DNA of 64,000 bases from Sipunculus nudus (taxonomy: Eukaryota > Annelida > Sipuncula > Golfingiida > Sipunculidae): contig CM049311.1 in NCBI GenBank assembly GCA_026874595.1, positions 36,874,676-36,938,675 of the forward strand, read 5' to 3'. A program made the translations under genes and the position numbers. Shown in pieces: positions 48,965 through 61,460 of the stretch. Position 1 is the first letter of the stretch. Each line of letters opens with the position of its first letter. The notes under the pieces are model-generated. The model did not search any database, was not told where the DNA came from, and was given only the letters and a program-made list of their open reading frames with translations.

Positions 48965-49415
48965 CACGTCTGTGGCAGCTACGCTATCACAGACCTAGCT
49001 TGATTCTGCGAGCAGTTCTGGCATCTACCTTATGAATGATGAACAAACCTACATGTATTCGGGCCGAAATCACATCTGCCAATCATATTCAACTTACACA
49101 ATGTTAGCAATACACTGTTCATACTCCGTCTGAATAAGAACACATATGCACCAGAAACGAGGTTTATTCGTTTTTTTTTTTTTTTGTTTTTTTTGTTTGT
49201 TTTTTTTTTGATAGGTCATATTTTCGCTGCCACTCGGCAATATTAAACGTTTGGTCTAGAACAAGCAACAGACGTGCTCTGTTGCAACCACGTAAAATAA
49301 GTGCACGCGAGTCATTTGATTGGTTCGATTGACATGTTCATTATTTCAGTAGACAGACGCAAAAGAGGTTCGCTGCATCAAGGTCCGTGAAGAGGTCGCT
49401 GCCTCAGACTTTGTA
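48965..49415. repeat. dispersed repeat family A, copy 3
   Basis: TATTCGGGCCGAAA, ACACTGTTCATA, AAGAACACATATGCACCAGA, TTTGGTCTAGAACAAG, ATTGGTTCGATTGACATGTT and GCATCAAGGTCCGTGAAGAG appear in the order seen in copies 1 and 2. A T-rich insertion (49170-49210) interrupts it. Confidence 0.6.
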
Positions 49416-50710
49416 TGATAGTTAATTATTATGAGAAATATAGAGATTATCCCTGCGAAGGTCAGTCTCTGTTAACGTTTTTAAAGGCATTGGTCTGGTT
49501 TAATGAGATCATTCAAGATAACTGGGAAAAATCTTTCATAGGATTTTAGGATTTGAAGGTTTTTATGGTATCAAAAAGAATGCTCAATGTGATAAACAGC
49601 GATAGATATGATATATATATATATATATATATAGCTGTATGGATGACCTGAATACCTCGCTATCGCTATACCTACTGAAGGTTATACGTTACAGTCCCCC
49701 AAAAGTCAGTGTCAGGGAAGTATGTCCCCTATCCCCTCGAAACAAGGCCCTTGTTTAAACGTAAACATATAGATCCAACCAATATGAAGCCGCAGTGATT
49801 AGCGGAATCTTTGAACTGACACGACCATTGTTGCCACCGGGGGGACCCTTTGTTACGTTTATTTTATTCAGACTATCCTCAATGTTTGTCTGCTGTGTAA
49901 CCTTGAGATAACGAATCTAATTGTTGCCTCTAGCCATTTCTTCAGATTTCCCCACAGACCACTTGTTCCAGCTGAAGAATAAGAAAAATGTCACATCCTT
50001 CAATTTTACCCCCGGGCCGTGGAAACAAGGACACATAATAAACAAGTTCCTCGGGGTGGTTATTAGCGAACTCGGAGTACTGTGGTCGTGTTTTCTTAAT
50101 TATATTTTGTTTTACTCAATCTCCGCCAGGGTGGCATAGTTTTCCCATGAGTTCGCTGGTTGGTTTGTCTGTCAGTAGCTGTATGTACGAAAAAAGGTTT
50201 TGAACGGATTTTGATAAAGTTTTGTAGAGTGTTTGTGTGATATCTTGGGAACCAAACATGAGATTTCCAAGTCAATCTCAATCCCCAAATTGATTTTAAT
50301 TCAAAGGGTTATATACTATTGAGACACGTGGCTATCCTATTTTTCACGGGGAGACCGCTCAATTCATGCGTATAAGGGCTAGGATCTGATAAGAAACGAC
50401 GTACATGCAGGGTGATTCCTTGTGACTGTACCGTGACATTTGACAGGAAAAACAGGAATATGTACCGTTTGATTCGGGGGAGGGGCTTGCGGAGATATTA
50501 AGTAGCCGTTCCTCTAGTTCAATGATATATTTAAATGTATCTGGTCACACTTCTATTCACCATCGATAAGGAACACTCTTTACTGAAAAATTAATCACTC
50601 TTTCTGTTTTAAATGTTACATTTCTTTTGTTTAAATATTGGGTTAGTTAGCATTTACCTATTTTTACGAATACAGTAAAATTTGTTTAGGCCATATATTT
50701 AATATATATA
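49416..50710. other. no gene recognised
   Basis: It has a (TA)n tract (49612-49632). A segment at 50150-50280 (GTTTGTCTGTCAGTAGCTGT, TTTTGAACGGATTTTGATAA) resembles 36240-36320 (GTTTGTCTGTTAGCAAACTT, AATGGATTTTGCTGAAATTT), a weakly conserved dispersed repeat. Confidence 0.4.
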
Positions 50711-50800
50711 CAGTTAACTCTCGTTAACATGACCACTTGACTTGTGATCAGCTGGAGTGATCCTCGCAAGGGTGGTCGGTTTAGCAAAATTTCAAACAGG
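50711..50800 (+). mobile_element. possible left end of a Tc1/mariner-pogo-like element
   Basis: TATA is followed by CAGTTAACTCTCGTTAACAT and GACCACTTGACTTG, resembling pogo/Tigger-type termini that start CAGT.NAACTC.CGTTAA next to TA. No matching right end was found, so this is a truncated relic at best. Confidence 0.35.
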
Positions 50801-52149
50801 TTACAATTATATAAGGCCCGTGCCGCCACCCCCCCCCCCCCCTTAGCGTTCGTAATGGTATTAATTTTTTTTTCTGTCTTTTATACTTTATACGGCCTTT
50901 CATATAAATTTCATCATGGGATATAATGTTTATCTCAAGCTGACTCCTTTCCTTTTTCTCTCCCAACCCCCTCCCCCCCCCCCCCCCCCCCCCCCCCCCC
51001 ACTCTTTTTTCAAGAGGGCGCCGGCTATAACAATGACACGAAACGCCCTTTGGCCAATGAAAAGGCAGACCTTGTGCTGCATTAATCCATACCTTTCCGA
51101 TGGAAATGCTCCATCCCTCATACAACTATTGCGTGTATACATGTGTAAATGTCTACATATTTAAAGTAAACCACCCTTATATATGGCAAGATAAAATAAA
51201 ATAGAAATAATGCATGTTTTTATGGTCAGTTTAATAACATACACAATACACAGTCTTCAGGAAATATTGCCCTTTTATTTATTGATTTTTTTATGTTGCT
51301 TGGGCAATTACACATATTGGTAAGACAATGTTCATACTTTAAAGGGCATGTTCTTTCTGACGAATTTCTATCCCATATAGTATGGATAGTTCAGGAATAA
51401 GCTTAATACATGAACATGTAAATGCAGGTGTTGGAAGGTATATTTGCATGAAATACAAAAATTTTGCCAAGAAAAATACTTGCAAAGTTTCAGAATCGTC
51501 ATACAACTGTATCTGTGGTAGCCATGGAAAGCGCAGTTGTCACAGACTTGGTAGTATGAAGATGAATTTCAGCATTTTGAAAAGTTTTTTTTTTTGTATT
51601 AGAGGTTTGCACAATTTTGGTTTAAGGAATGATAATGATATAGTTTTATAAAGTTCCCAGTAAATTAAAGGTGCGGATGTGGTGTGAAAGTGGTCACCCG
51701 CGGCTTCAAGATAGGGAGGATACAAAAAGGATGGATTTGTGGGAGTGGGGTGAAACCCACCAAGGATATTATTTTAAATATTTAGTCAATAACGTAATTT
51801 CAGTTTTAAGTCTCTCGATTGTCTAGTCTCCCTGTTCTTTATATTATACATCAGCAACTTTTCCTGCCGTTTTGCTTCAAGAATATACAAGTGTTTAAAT
51901 GTTCAACTTTATCTGTCGTATTTATGAAGTTTTAGTAACTGTGATTTAAATTATGTTTGGTGTTCATATTTATTAACGAAGTACGTTAAAAATCATTCCC
52001 TTGTGGAAGTTGTGCCTCGTGTATTGCAAAATCCTGGATTCGCCTTGCATGATGAACGAGTTAAATTATTTGGAATCCAGGTCTTCTCGTGGGCGAGTGT
52101 ATGTGCAGGAGTGATGGCGTTATTATATTGTAGTTATAGTTATATGGTC
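50801..52149. other. no gene recognised; C-runs
   Basis: C-runs at 50829-50842 and 50973-51000 create long artificial Pro/Gly frames on both strands. The 89-codon frame 51382-51651 (plus) has no recognisable motif. Confidence 0.4.
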
Positions 52150-52440
52150 TCATGACGGCAAGGTTCTTGGCTCGCCTTCGGCGCCAGTCCTCCTGGCCAA
52201 ACTCTTTATCGTAAGTGTGCGCCCTCTCCACCCAGGAGTGAATGGGTAATAGTCAGCATGAGCGGAAACCTTAATGCAAATCTTACCGTGTTTGGCTGCC
52301 TGCTAGTATGCTTCCAGGGAAGCTGATGAAAGCTACAGGAATGTACAGACCCGAAAGACCAGGAAGGCAAAGTGTAAAATTGGATGACAGTGACGTCATT
52401 GACAAGAGGACAATAAACCCCTACCTTAACCTTAACCTTG
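52150..52440 (+). repeat. SINE copy 2
   Basis: CTCTTTATCGTAAGTGTGCG, CACCCAGGAGTGAATGGGTA and AGCTACAGGAAT match copy 1 at 46630-46860. The segment ends in CCTACCTTAACCTTAACCTT, a short repeated tail of the kind left by SINE retrotransposition. Confidence 0.6.
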
Positions 52441-53484
52441 TATATGAATTCCTTGTGTCATGCGTTTTAAAATTACGGGAAATTAAATATTAAATACAGG
52501 TAGTATTTGTTTTATAACCATTTGTAAACGCTTTAAACTCGGCAAACTAAATAAGGTGAAGTAAGTAAGATTTGTCGAATGATGATTTTGGTTATATTCG
52601 TTGGCCCTATGTTTCTGAATGAAATATGTTGTGACTGAAAAAGACAGTGCGTCATTATCTTGCTGGGTAAGGTAAAACATTTGGAATTCGTTTGCTTGAG
52701 AAGGAGTTTCATTAAAGTTGAGGTAAAATGGGGGGTCTACCATAATAAAAAACACGATTCAAATGAATGATGTCGATCATTTTACCCTCCAGCGACATTT
52801 ACAAGGTTCTCTTTAATTTCTTTTTATCCATTATGTTTCAGCCACGGAGTAAAGGTTTTTGTTCGCAGTGATTGGCTCTAGTAACTGGATTAGAAATAAA
52901 TGAAATTGCAGCATCCGTTTAACTTGATGCACCTAGGAAGGCGACGGAGATATTCGTTATCTAAGCCTGCAGGATATTATATTTAAAATAATTTTGATGT
53001 TAGAAACAGACATAATTGTGAATTATTGGTTATTTTTATTTTACATATGAAAAGAATATTCTTCATCACATTGCATTGATTTTGAGAAAATCCAATTGCA
53101 TGAAATCGAACCAAAAAAAAAGGATCAAACGAACCTCAAGTTTCATCCATTTGGGTTTCCATTTATTACTGCAGATCTGAGAAATTGCTGCCATTGTATA
53201 TATTGAAATAATTGAAAAGATTTAGGAAAAAGTTGTAAATTATAAGGAGTAAGTTAAAATAGGAGGAAATATCTTGTTTGCAGAGTGTATAGATACGTCA
53301 AAATCAACCCGAATTACTTGAAATGAAACCTGCTTAAATAAGCTCAAATTTCCCATACAAATAATACAAATTCGACAATTTTTATTGATATCAGTTACTT
53401 GTGAGACGATTACAAATGAATGAAACGGGATACCAAGAAAAATGAGAAACAAGGATGGAAGATCATATAAACTTTATAAGGCAC
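52441..53484. other. no gene recognised
   Basis: Unique AT-rich sequence. The 90-codon frame 52483-52755 (minus) has no motif. Confidence 0.4.
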
Positions 53485-53620
53485 TAGATATATGCATTAC
53501 ACGAATGCAGGCCTCGGCCATGTGGGCGGTCCTTGGTTTTTGTAGTCCGCAACCCATGTTTGCATTTACTTATTCGGCCCATATTCCCATGTTCAGTCGA
53601 ACAGCCGTTATTTAAGCCTT
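53485..53620 (-). repeat. dispersed repeat family B, partial copy
   Basis: On the plus strand AATGCAGGCCTCGGCCATGT, then ACTTATTCGGCCCATATTCC, match the end segment of family B on the opposite strand. Confidence 0.55.
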
Positions 53621-53815
53621 CCCCCATAGGACGAGGAAACCTATAGGGGTTTATTTCCATGTTCATGTTCGGGTAATTTGAACCTGCTTAGCCCCCCCCC
53701 CCCCCGCCAAAAAAAACACACACACGCATACCAAGGGCAAAACTGTTGATTTCATTTTTTTTCTTCTTTCATTTTTTCTTCTGCCATTTTATGTTATATT
53801 ACTTGATATCCGTGA

Positions 53816-53867
<52 letters not shown>

Positions 53868-55347
53868 CTATATATCATTGGATATATGTTAGTATATATA
53901 TTACTGGATTTAGAATTAAGTTACCTTTGCTCTGCTTCTTTCCGTCTCCCATATTAAATTACACGTTTTAAATTAATGTAGCCAATCCCTTCACACCATC
54001 TGCGCACCCGACGATATACCTTATGTTCTAATATCGGGCAACCAATGTCAGCTACAGTCGTCAAGGACGGGGTCAGTCCCAAAGCTATTGTCGCTACCAA
54101 ATCAAAGTGTCTTTCACCAGTGGTGTTTTTCATGACCCAGATGTTATTATGTATAATGGATAAAAGCTTTCACTCTGACAGTGTAATATCATTATACAGT
54201 GGATTATTGCCTGCAGCCAGCTATGATGCTTTAGTAAAATATATTATGGTATTCTCTCACACGCTCTGCAAAAGTCCAGGTTAAGCCTTTTCCTTGAATA
54301 CGTAAAATTTTCATCCTGTAAATTTCAACAAATCAACATGAAACTATTATCAAGTATCATGTCACTTATTTATAGAGTAAACTGATCTAACCGTTTTGTT
54401 TTCTTACATGTAAATATTTTATGAGTAAAGTGTGTTTTATTTCCCAACTCATAGCTTAATGTTAAGATTACAGCGATATCTTGCGGATAACATTAACAGT
54501 CATTCCAGTCAGTTTTCGACAAGATTAGTCTCTTACCTCAAAATGGGTGCAATCATTTTTAAAAAATGCCTATTCTGAGTCCTGCTTTTACGGCTGACTT
54601 TAAAAGAAATAAAAAAAAGTTGGTTTCTTAACCACCGCGCACTTTGATTTCATTTTGATTTTCAGTAGAAGTTTATTTCCAGATGTACCGACATTTCTTT
54701 CAAGAAAAGAAATAATAAAATTTCAATAAATTTTGTTTTGTTTTGATATGTTTTTATCTGTTAACAGGTAAAGAAAATCGCCCTTCAGCACTTACTTGAA
54801 ATAAATGGTAGGGAATCTTACTTTTAGCCTTTTAGACTTATTTTTAATTTTTTTCAGAAATGGCATTGTGTGCATAGCTCGTGTAAACAGTCAGTTCTGT
54901 CCATATTTCCGTTGCGACAAATGCCCACAGATTGAGATGAATTGACCTCACCATGAAATTTACGTGACCTTTATAGCATATTCATATAATGAATAATCAT
55001 GAGAATAACTGATCCATGCAGCCAATCAGGTCGGCGATATTACCGTAAACCGTGAGACAACTGACTATAATATAATATATATAATTTGGGAGACCTCACC
55101 CAAACAGACACGTGTATAGTCCATCCCAGTATCCGTGTCAGCATGTTTTTCCGGAAATGTTTTTATACAAAGGAGACAGTATAAAAAGTTCTAGGCCAGA
55201 GGTTGCTGGAGGCATTCCTTCGACTAACGCGTGTCATAATAATGTCTTATTCATGGCATGTAATTAATATGAGATAAATAATCCAAAATGTTTCAAGACG
55301 GTACACGATGAGTGCAACATATTTATCGGTGCAGCGGTTCCAGATGA
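53621..55347. other. no gene recognised
   Basis: It holds a C-run (53693-53705) and a (TA)n tract (53819-53861). The remainder is unique. Confidence 0.4.
53819..53861. repeat. (TA)n microsatellite
   Basis: About 43 bp of TA followed by TGTGTG. Confidence 0.95.
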
Positions 55348-55395
55348 TGACGTCAATCAATGCGACGTCTACGTCATCGACCTTTGTTACGTCAT
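55348..55395. promoter_or_regulatory. cluster of CRE-like (TGACGTCA) sites
   Basis: Within 48 bp there is a perfect TGACGTCA (55348-55355), then GCGACGTCT (about 55362), TACGTCAT (55370-55377) and TTACGTCAT (55388-55396). TGACGTCA and TACGTCA are binding sites for CREB/ATF bZIP factors. The spacing and local CpG content exceed the AT-rich background. Whether it acts as an enhancer or promoter is inference. Confidence 0.4.
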
Positions 55396-55396
55396 T

Positions 55397-56649
55397 ATTG
55401 CCTTATAGAGAGCTGTCTCAAGGAAGACCTTCTGTGTATGAGCGTTTGGGGCGCTCATTATAATAATCAGGTCAAAAGGGCGGGGCCTAAAGGCTCTAGT
55501 GGTGAGGTCAAATTAATATAACATGACATATAGGAAAGGAAACAACCATTTTTTAATCAGTGCATGACAATGTCTCAACCAACGGGAGGAACGTAAACAA
55601 TTATTGGAATCCACGGCTGATATATAAAACTTTTTTTTGTATTTTCAATTTGCCGATCTAAATTGATAATAAAGCAAATTACTTAAGGGATTTTACACAG
55701 AAGTTTATTAAAAGTGGATAGTGGAAATACGATTATGCAAGCACCCTATAGAGAACCTATCATGTAAATAATCATGTCAGTTAAAAGAAACGTTATATAT
55801 TACTCTTTACTATAATCAATTAAAAATAAATGAAAAATTAGGCCTAACAGTATTCTGCCAACAAACAGTAACAAAACTAAGGTTAATAAAACACTAAATA
55901 TATCATTTTTTTTTCTTCTATTAAATTAGTTTAACAAATAGAGTTGCATTAAACCTACCTGCACTGAAATGTGTATATATAACCGAACAAAAAAAAACTG
56001 ATTCTGACTTTTGTCATAAAATAATGCTTTCGCCGGGATTTTGGACAAGGAATATATCAGTGTGTTCAATTTACAGAAAATAAGTTGACCTTATTGATTG
56101 GTCATAGCTAGTCTTGTAGCATATCACGTGATTTCAAGGACTGCACGGGAGGCCGGAGCTAAAGCAGGTTGACGCTGCTGTGATGTTTAAGGTTATTAGG
56201 CCAGCTTAATTTGCATTGATCTTTCGCAAGTTAAGTAGAATAGATAGCCCTGGCGATTTGTTCTAGGGCGTTGAGAGTCATTCCAGGTTCAAAGACCAAT
56301 TTATATTTGCTACCTTGCTTTTCTCAAAGTGTTATTCCAGGTCCCATTTTCTATCATTAACGGTGTCTGTCCTAATTTGCCGACATTGGTCACAAATTTA
56401 AACCCCTGGATCTACCATTACTGATCCTTAGTTTTTATTTAGCGGCATCTCATCTACATTGATAAATGCGATCATTCCCATAGCAACCAGAATTGAGCAG
56501 ATCATTGTAAAAGACCTTCACGTAATTGGCATTTATCATTATCTGCGATCATCTATAACGTTTAATCATATACTATAATTGTAAATTGTTAGCGAATACT
56601 ATGTTCATCCAAACGATTTTTCATCATTACAACTCTGTCAAATCAACTG
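55397..56649. other. no gene recognised
   Basis: Unique sequence, AT-rich, with no coding region or repeat noticed. Confidence 0.4.
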
Positions 56650-56930
56650 CTCTAGAGTTGTCATAGAGATGTACTTAAAAAAAAACCCGGGTGTCAACCC
56701 CAAAGGTCATACGGGTGATGTCTCATTATTATTAAACTGAAACATAGGGACGTCAAATTGACAGTGTTAGGGTTGTCGAATGGGTGTACCTAAAACAACA
56801 ACCCCGAGAGTTAAACATATTGTTCATCCAAATAATGTCTGAAAGATAAGGTTTTCAAGCGGTCAGCTATATAGGGTTGTCAAATTGGTGTACCTAAAAC
56901 AGCAAACCTTAGTGTCAAGCTATTCGTTTG
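56650..56930. repeat. diverged tandem repeat, about 104-115 bp period
   Basis: AG(A/G)GTTGTC starts three units at about 56654, 56769 and 56873, each followed by (A/G)TGTAC.TAAAA and a C-rich word. Units 2 and 3 are clearly alike (GGGTGTACCTAAAACAACAA and TGGTGTACCTAAAACAGCAA); unit 1 is weaker. Confidence 0.6.
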
Positions 56931-58614
56931 AAAACCCCTATTACAGAATATGTGTGTCGTCAATTTTTTTGTGTTCATAAGTAAGTTAACGTGATCCATA
57001 TAGCTTTCATGGATTTAATCTTTGGATCATAAATGCTTATATTTGTGATAATTCCTCACTCAAAGCCACACATTAAGATCACAGCTATATCTTACTGATA
57101 GTAAGGCCGGCCATTCTATTGCAGTTGTCGGCGTACCTAATGTCTCAACTCAAAGTTGGTATTATCGATAAAATTAGAATGCTTATACCATTTTTCTGGA
57201 ATATTCCAACTGGAAATATGACTAACGTAATATAATTGTGCATGCATGATCACCGAAGTCGAAAAGATCCAGAGACTCGACCAAATAAAGAGATAGTTAA
57301 GGAACATTTAGAATACTAGTGCCAAACGCACATTTTCCATTTTGTTATATTTAAAGGAAGGAAAAACAAAAATGGATTAAAGACTTATTTTTATTTCGTA
57401 CGATGGGTTTATCATTTATTCCGACTTTCGACACCCGGGTATTGATCCGTAGCGACCTCCAATTTTGCACATTCGGATCTCCAACTTTGCACATTCGGGT
57501 TTCAGTTCACCATAATGAAACATGGCAGCCAAGGAAAAGATTTTGTAATGTTTGCGAGGAATGAATCTGTCAATATTTGATAATATTTAATAAGACACGA
57601 AGGTACTCCGAAGACAGTGTCAAGGTAGCATATTATCTAAGGAGAGAATTTGGCCGCGATTGGATCTGTAGCGACAGAGAAGAGAGCGGGATCACGAGTG
57701 GTTAAGATGGTGAATTATAGTAGGATGTCACTGGACACAATAACTTTAGAGAGCCAGTCTCTATGCACTGATTGTTTGCAGGGATTTACCAGACCAAGTA
57801 AAGGGGTCTTACTTTATATAAGTTTGACATTGAAGTCGAAGAAAATCAAATTTTCATGATATAGATGCACATAAGCCTTGTACGGTCTGCAAGCATTCAG
57901 ATAAATGTATGCCATAGTATACTTACGCCACGCAAAAAAAGAAGATTGTTTGCAAGAGTTAAAGCTCCTATTTTGGACGAATCAAATACGCGTGCCTGTG
58001 TTTGAGAACCAATAATTCCATAATTTATGGTCAGAGATAAGGAATTCTATTGCAGATGTCTTCTCTACTCCTGCAGCACTTTACTGTATCCCTAGCTTTG
58101 CTGCACACGAACCGCTTTCCCATAACGTTATCAAAAACATCCCTTATCCAGCTGCATACGCATTTAGGTACTGCCGACGCATACGAGCTGTATACACATA
58201 AATGAAATGATAGCTTTGTGTTGCTAATTCTTGTTCTTCAATGGAAATATTACGAATTTTGATACTCTAGAAAATAAATCTTACTACATTAATTATGATT
58301 ATGTAATAAACGCATTGCACTGGGCACGAATGAGTTCCTTAAGCGAATTGTTTGGTACATAATTGACTCTATCTGCCAGATTTACCCATCTGACTGCTCC
58401 AATCAATGACTGCTCTATCAACGGATGTTGACTTCTCAACTCCCAGATTGAAACTTCATTTGGATTGTATTGGATCTGACCATTTATATTTCATATTTGT
58501 ACTTTTCTGACACAGTTTCTACAGTTTCGCCATGAGTCAAAATATAATAGTAACGTGTATATCTATATCTAGGTTCAGTTTTGGTTAGTCTTGTTAACAT
58601 AAAGTAAAATATGA
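56931..58614. other. no gene recognised
   Basis: Unique sequence. The duplicated words CTCCAA.TTTGCACATTCGG at about 57459 and 57481 form a 22-bp direct repeat. Confidence 0.4.
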
Positions 58615-58616
58615 TA

Positions 58617-58874
58617 CAGTCGAACCTCTATAATGTGGGAACCCTTGGGACTGGACCAAAGTGCCCACTTTATAGAGCTGCCCACTATATGGAAGTAATG
58701 GCCACCACATAAGAGTTCAACCCCCTAGTATGATATATTGCTATAATTACTAAATTTTTGAGATTACTAAATTAACTGATTTCCTGTATCATCTCTCATT
58801 TTTCAGTAAATTTTTTTTTAATTATCATAATTATAAAAACATTTGTTAGAAAATATGTCTATAAGATAGCTGAA

Positions 58875-58971
<97 letters not shown>

Positions 58972-60028
58972 ATTCATTTTTTATATTTTATAAGCACAAA
59001 ATGGCAAAGCGCATGTGGTATTTAGCATTAGCATTGGAAGTAATAATTCTTAATAATATATTCTTTAAAATCTTGTCATTTTCTGATAAAAATATTACAC
59101 TATAAAAAAAGCAAAGACAGTGCGTCGCCAATCTAAATACTATCATCTTAAGAAAACATTCTATATCAAGGTGACAAGTAAGAAAAACAAAATCATTAAT
59201 CCAGTCACTGGGAGTCCATAAAACATTTGAATTGTGTGATACTCTTTGAATGAATGTGTTAAATTGTCACAATTCTTATTTCTTGTTGAAAATATCTGTG
59301 ATTGTAGATAGTTTGGAGCAAAGTGCACGTTGTAGCTTTGCATTTGCTATTAAAGAGTCCAGGTTGAACACCATTTTAACAGTATGAATCGTAATGTAAC
59401 AACTGTTAAATAAACACTGCCCTAGTCTATTGGGCGTGTATTCAGACTCCCAGTGATGGGCCAGAGGGGCATTTAGCTGTGTCACCTAATCATAGAGTAT
59501 TAACTGTGTGAATTAGCAGGGCTTCCTTCCACTTTTCGTAGCTGAAAAAACACATATTAATTAATTAGCACAGGACATCTAGTCTGGGGTGATCTATGAC
59601 TTGAGCCGATGCAGGCATATATAATCTAATTAGTATGCATGTATCCCAAGCTAAGTCTTGAGTCAAGTAGATTAAAATCTTTATAATGCAATGTTCACTT
59701 GTACACATCTAAGTTTGGTTCATTTGTTTTGATTTTTATTATCAAAATTTATGATTATTATTAACAAATGATTAAGAATTAATATTATCTTAATAGCTTT
59801 AAAAGCACTATAAAAAAAGGCTTACAAAGTTGATATTATGATATAGTGCAACCTTGAAAATCTGTGAAGTGCCCACATTAGCTCTCTAAAACTGCCCACT
59901 TTACGAAATATAGAGGTGCCCACATTAGCTTAACATAATGAAGAGAAGAAAAAATGGGACTGCCTAAAAGTGCCTACTTTATAGAGGTGCCCACTTTATA
60001 GAGGTGCCCACTAAGAGAGGTTCCACTC
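58617..60028. mobile_element. non-autonomous pogo/Tigger-like DNA transposon
   Basis: The left end is TA-CAGTCGAACCTCTATAATG and the right end, on the other strand, TA-GAGTGGAACCTCTCTTAG. Both are followed inside by GTGCCCACTTTATAGAG words, which occur repeatedly near both ends (58664-58690 and 59862-60012). TA flanks both ends (58615-58616 and 60029-60030), as expected for Tc1/mariner/pogo insertion. The 1412-bp interior holds a (TA)n(TG)n tract and only 60-70-codon frames, none like a transposase. Confidence 0.7.
58878..58971. repeat. (TA)n(TG)n compound microsatellite
   Basis: About 70 bp of TA followed by about 25 bp of TG, inside the pogo-like element. Confidence 0.95.
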
Positions 60029-60030
60029 TA

Positions 60031-61099
60031 TTTAGCATAGCGTGAGATAGCGTTTGCAATTTCTGGGCTGTAGCGAGATCTTAGATTCTGGCGAGAATGG
60101 CAGTGTCACCTGCTAACTAAAAAATCCTGTCACACCTGCCTGAATAGACATAAAAGAATTTGTGTACAGAATTAATAATAAATAATACATTACATGTTTT
60201 TACGATGGAAGTATTTATGCTATTTATGAGATACAGAGACGGCATAGTTTCGCAGGTGTGCTAATATGTCTTATTGCAACGACATTTAGTTGTCCACTAT
60301 CATCTTATTTATGTCGTCATTGACGTCACTGTGTAAGCAATGCCCCGAAACCGATATATCCCAAAATTTTATGCTCTGTTCCCTTAATAATATTGTATTT
60401 TTTAATAGGAAACCTTTTTTGTATAATCCTCATTCAGACAATACAGTGTCTGAAATATATGTATGTGCCTGTGGAAAAAGCCTAAGAAAAAAAACCGTTA
60501 AACTACACACAATTCCTGAACTATTCACTAGCAACAAGAGCAGACATTTAGTCGGAATGTTCACGCAGTACAGCCGCAGGATTTTTTTATCCATTTGCTT
60601 ACGGGGAGGAACGGTCAAAAACTTGATTACATTTAGAAAGTTGATAAGTTGTATTTGACAGCCTATATTGTCGGCGTGACGTTAACAACACGTGACAGTG
60701 AGCCCTGCACAGCCAGTGGCCTCGTTCTGATGCGCTGCTAGTATCATGTGATCATATATATTCCAGAATGACATCTCTCTAAGCTAGACTTGTCAGAAAC
60801 ACTGGTCATTTTTTATAATAATGAATCAGACCCATGGGGTATTAACATGTATATTTTGCGTATGCATAACAAATATCGTTAAATTATATTTTTAAATTTT
60901 ATAGTCCTTTATTATATTTGACTAACTATGAACCTGTTTCACCAGCAAGTGCGAATTGTAAGTTGGCATGTATTCTTGCTTTAAATATAACTTAAATATT
61001 ATAACAAAGTTTTCACTGGGGCTGCTGAGGGGCCGCAGGCCTAATTATATCTTGCAGTCATCTGGCCAAATGAGATGGTGTTAGCAGCCTAACTTATAC

Positions 61100-61144
<45 letters not shown>

Positions 61145-61339
61145 TATTTATGACACGAAACAGCCAATCGGTAACTTAAATATGTAGTCGTTTAATCATG
61201 TGACCAGTATCTTAATCTTAAAAAAATACTGTTTTCTCATATGTTGATTTTAATGAATTACTCAAATATTTTTCAAAATAATTTTTTTAATTTTTAGTAA
61301 AATAGGTCTATGCCCTATTCCACCAAAGGTATGAGTTTC
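60031..61339. other. no gene recognised
   Basis: The 122-codon frame 60290-60658 (plus) has no recognisable domain. A (TA)n tract lies at 61103-61141. Confidence 0.4.
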
Positions 61340-61460
61340 CTCATTTGCCCATTCACGAGTTACCCTGAAAATTTAATGAGATTCATGATTGTCAGAGTAA
61401 TGTTGTGAGAGTTAACAAACACACCCACGAACAAGAGTGAACGCAATGAAAAACAACACC
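61340..61460 (-). repeat. dispersed repeat family B, partial copy
   Basis: TGCCCATTCACGAGTTACCC, GAGATTCATGATTGTCAGAG and GTTGTGAGAGTTAACAAACA match the beginning of family B (34970-35030) on the minus strand, with changes. Confidence 0.45.

Noticed and set aside
50781-51125. 114-codon minus-strand frame rich in glycine
   Set aside because: It is produced by two C-runs; no protein-like sequence lies outside them.
52424-52440. Telomere-like repeats (CCTTAA)
   Set aside because: Only two to three units, with the wrong sequence for animal telomeres (TTAGGG) and positioned as a SINE tail.
60290-60658. 122-codon plus-strand frame
   Set aside because: No motif; an overlapping frame on the other strand is equally open in part.
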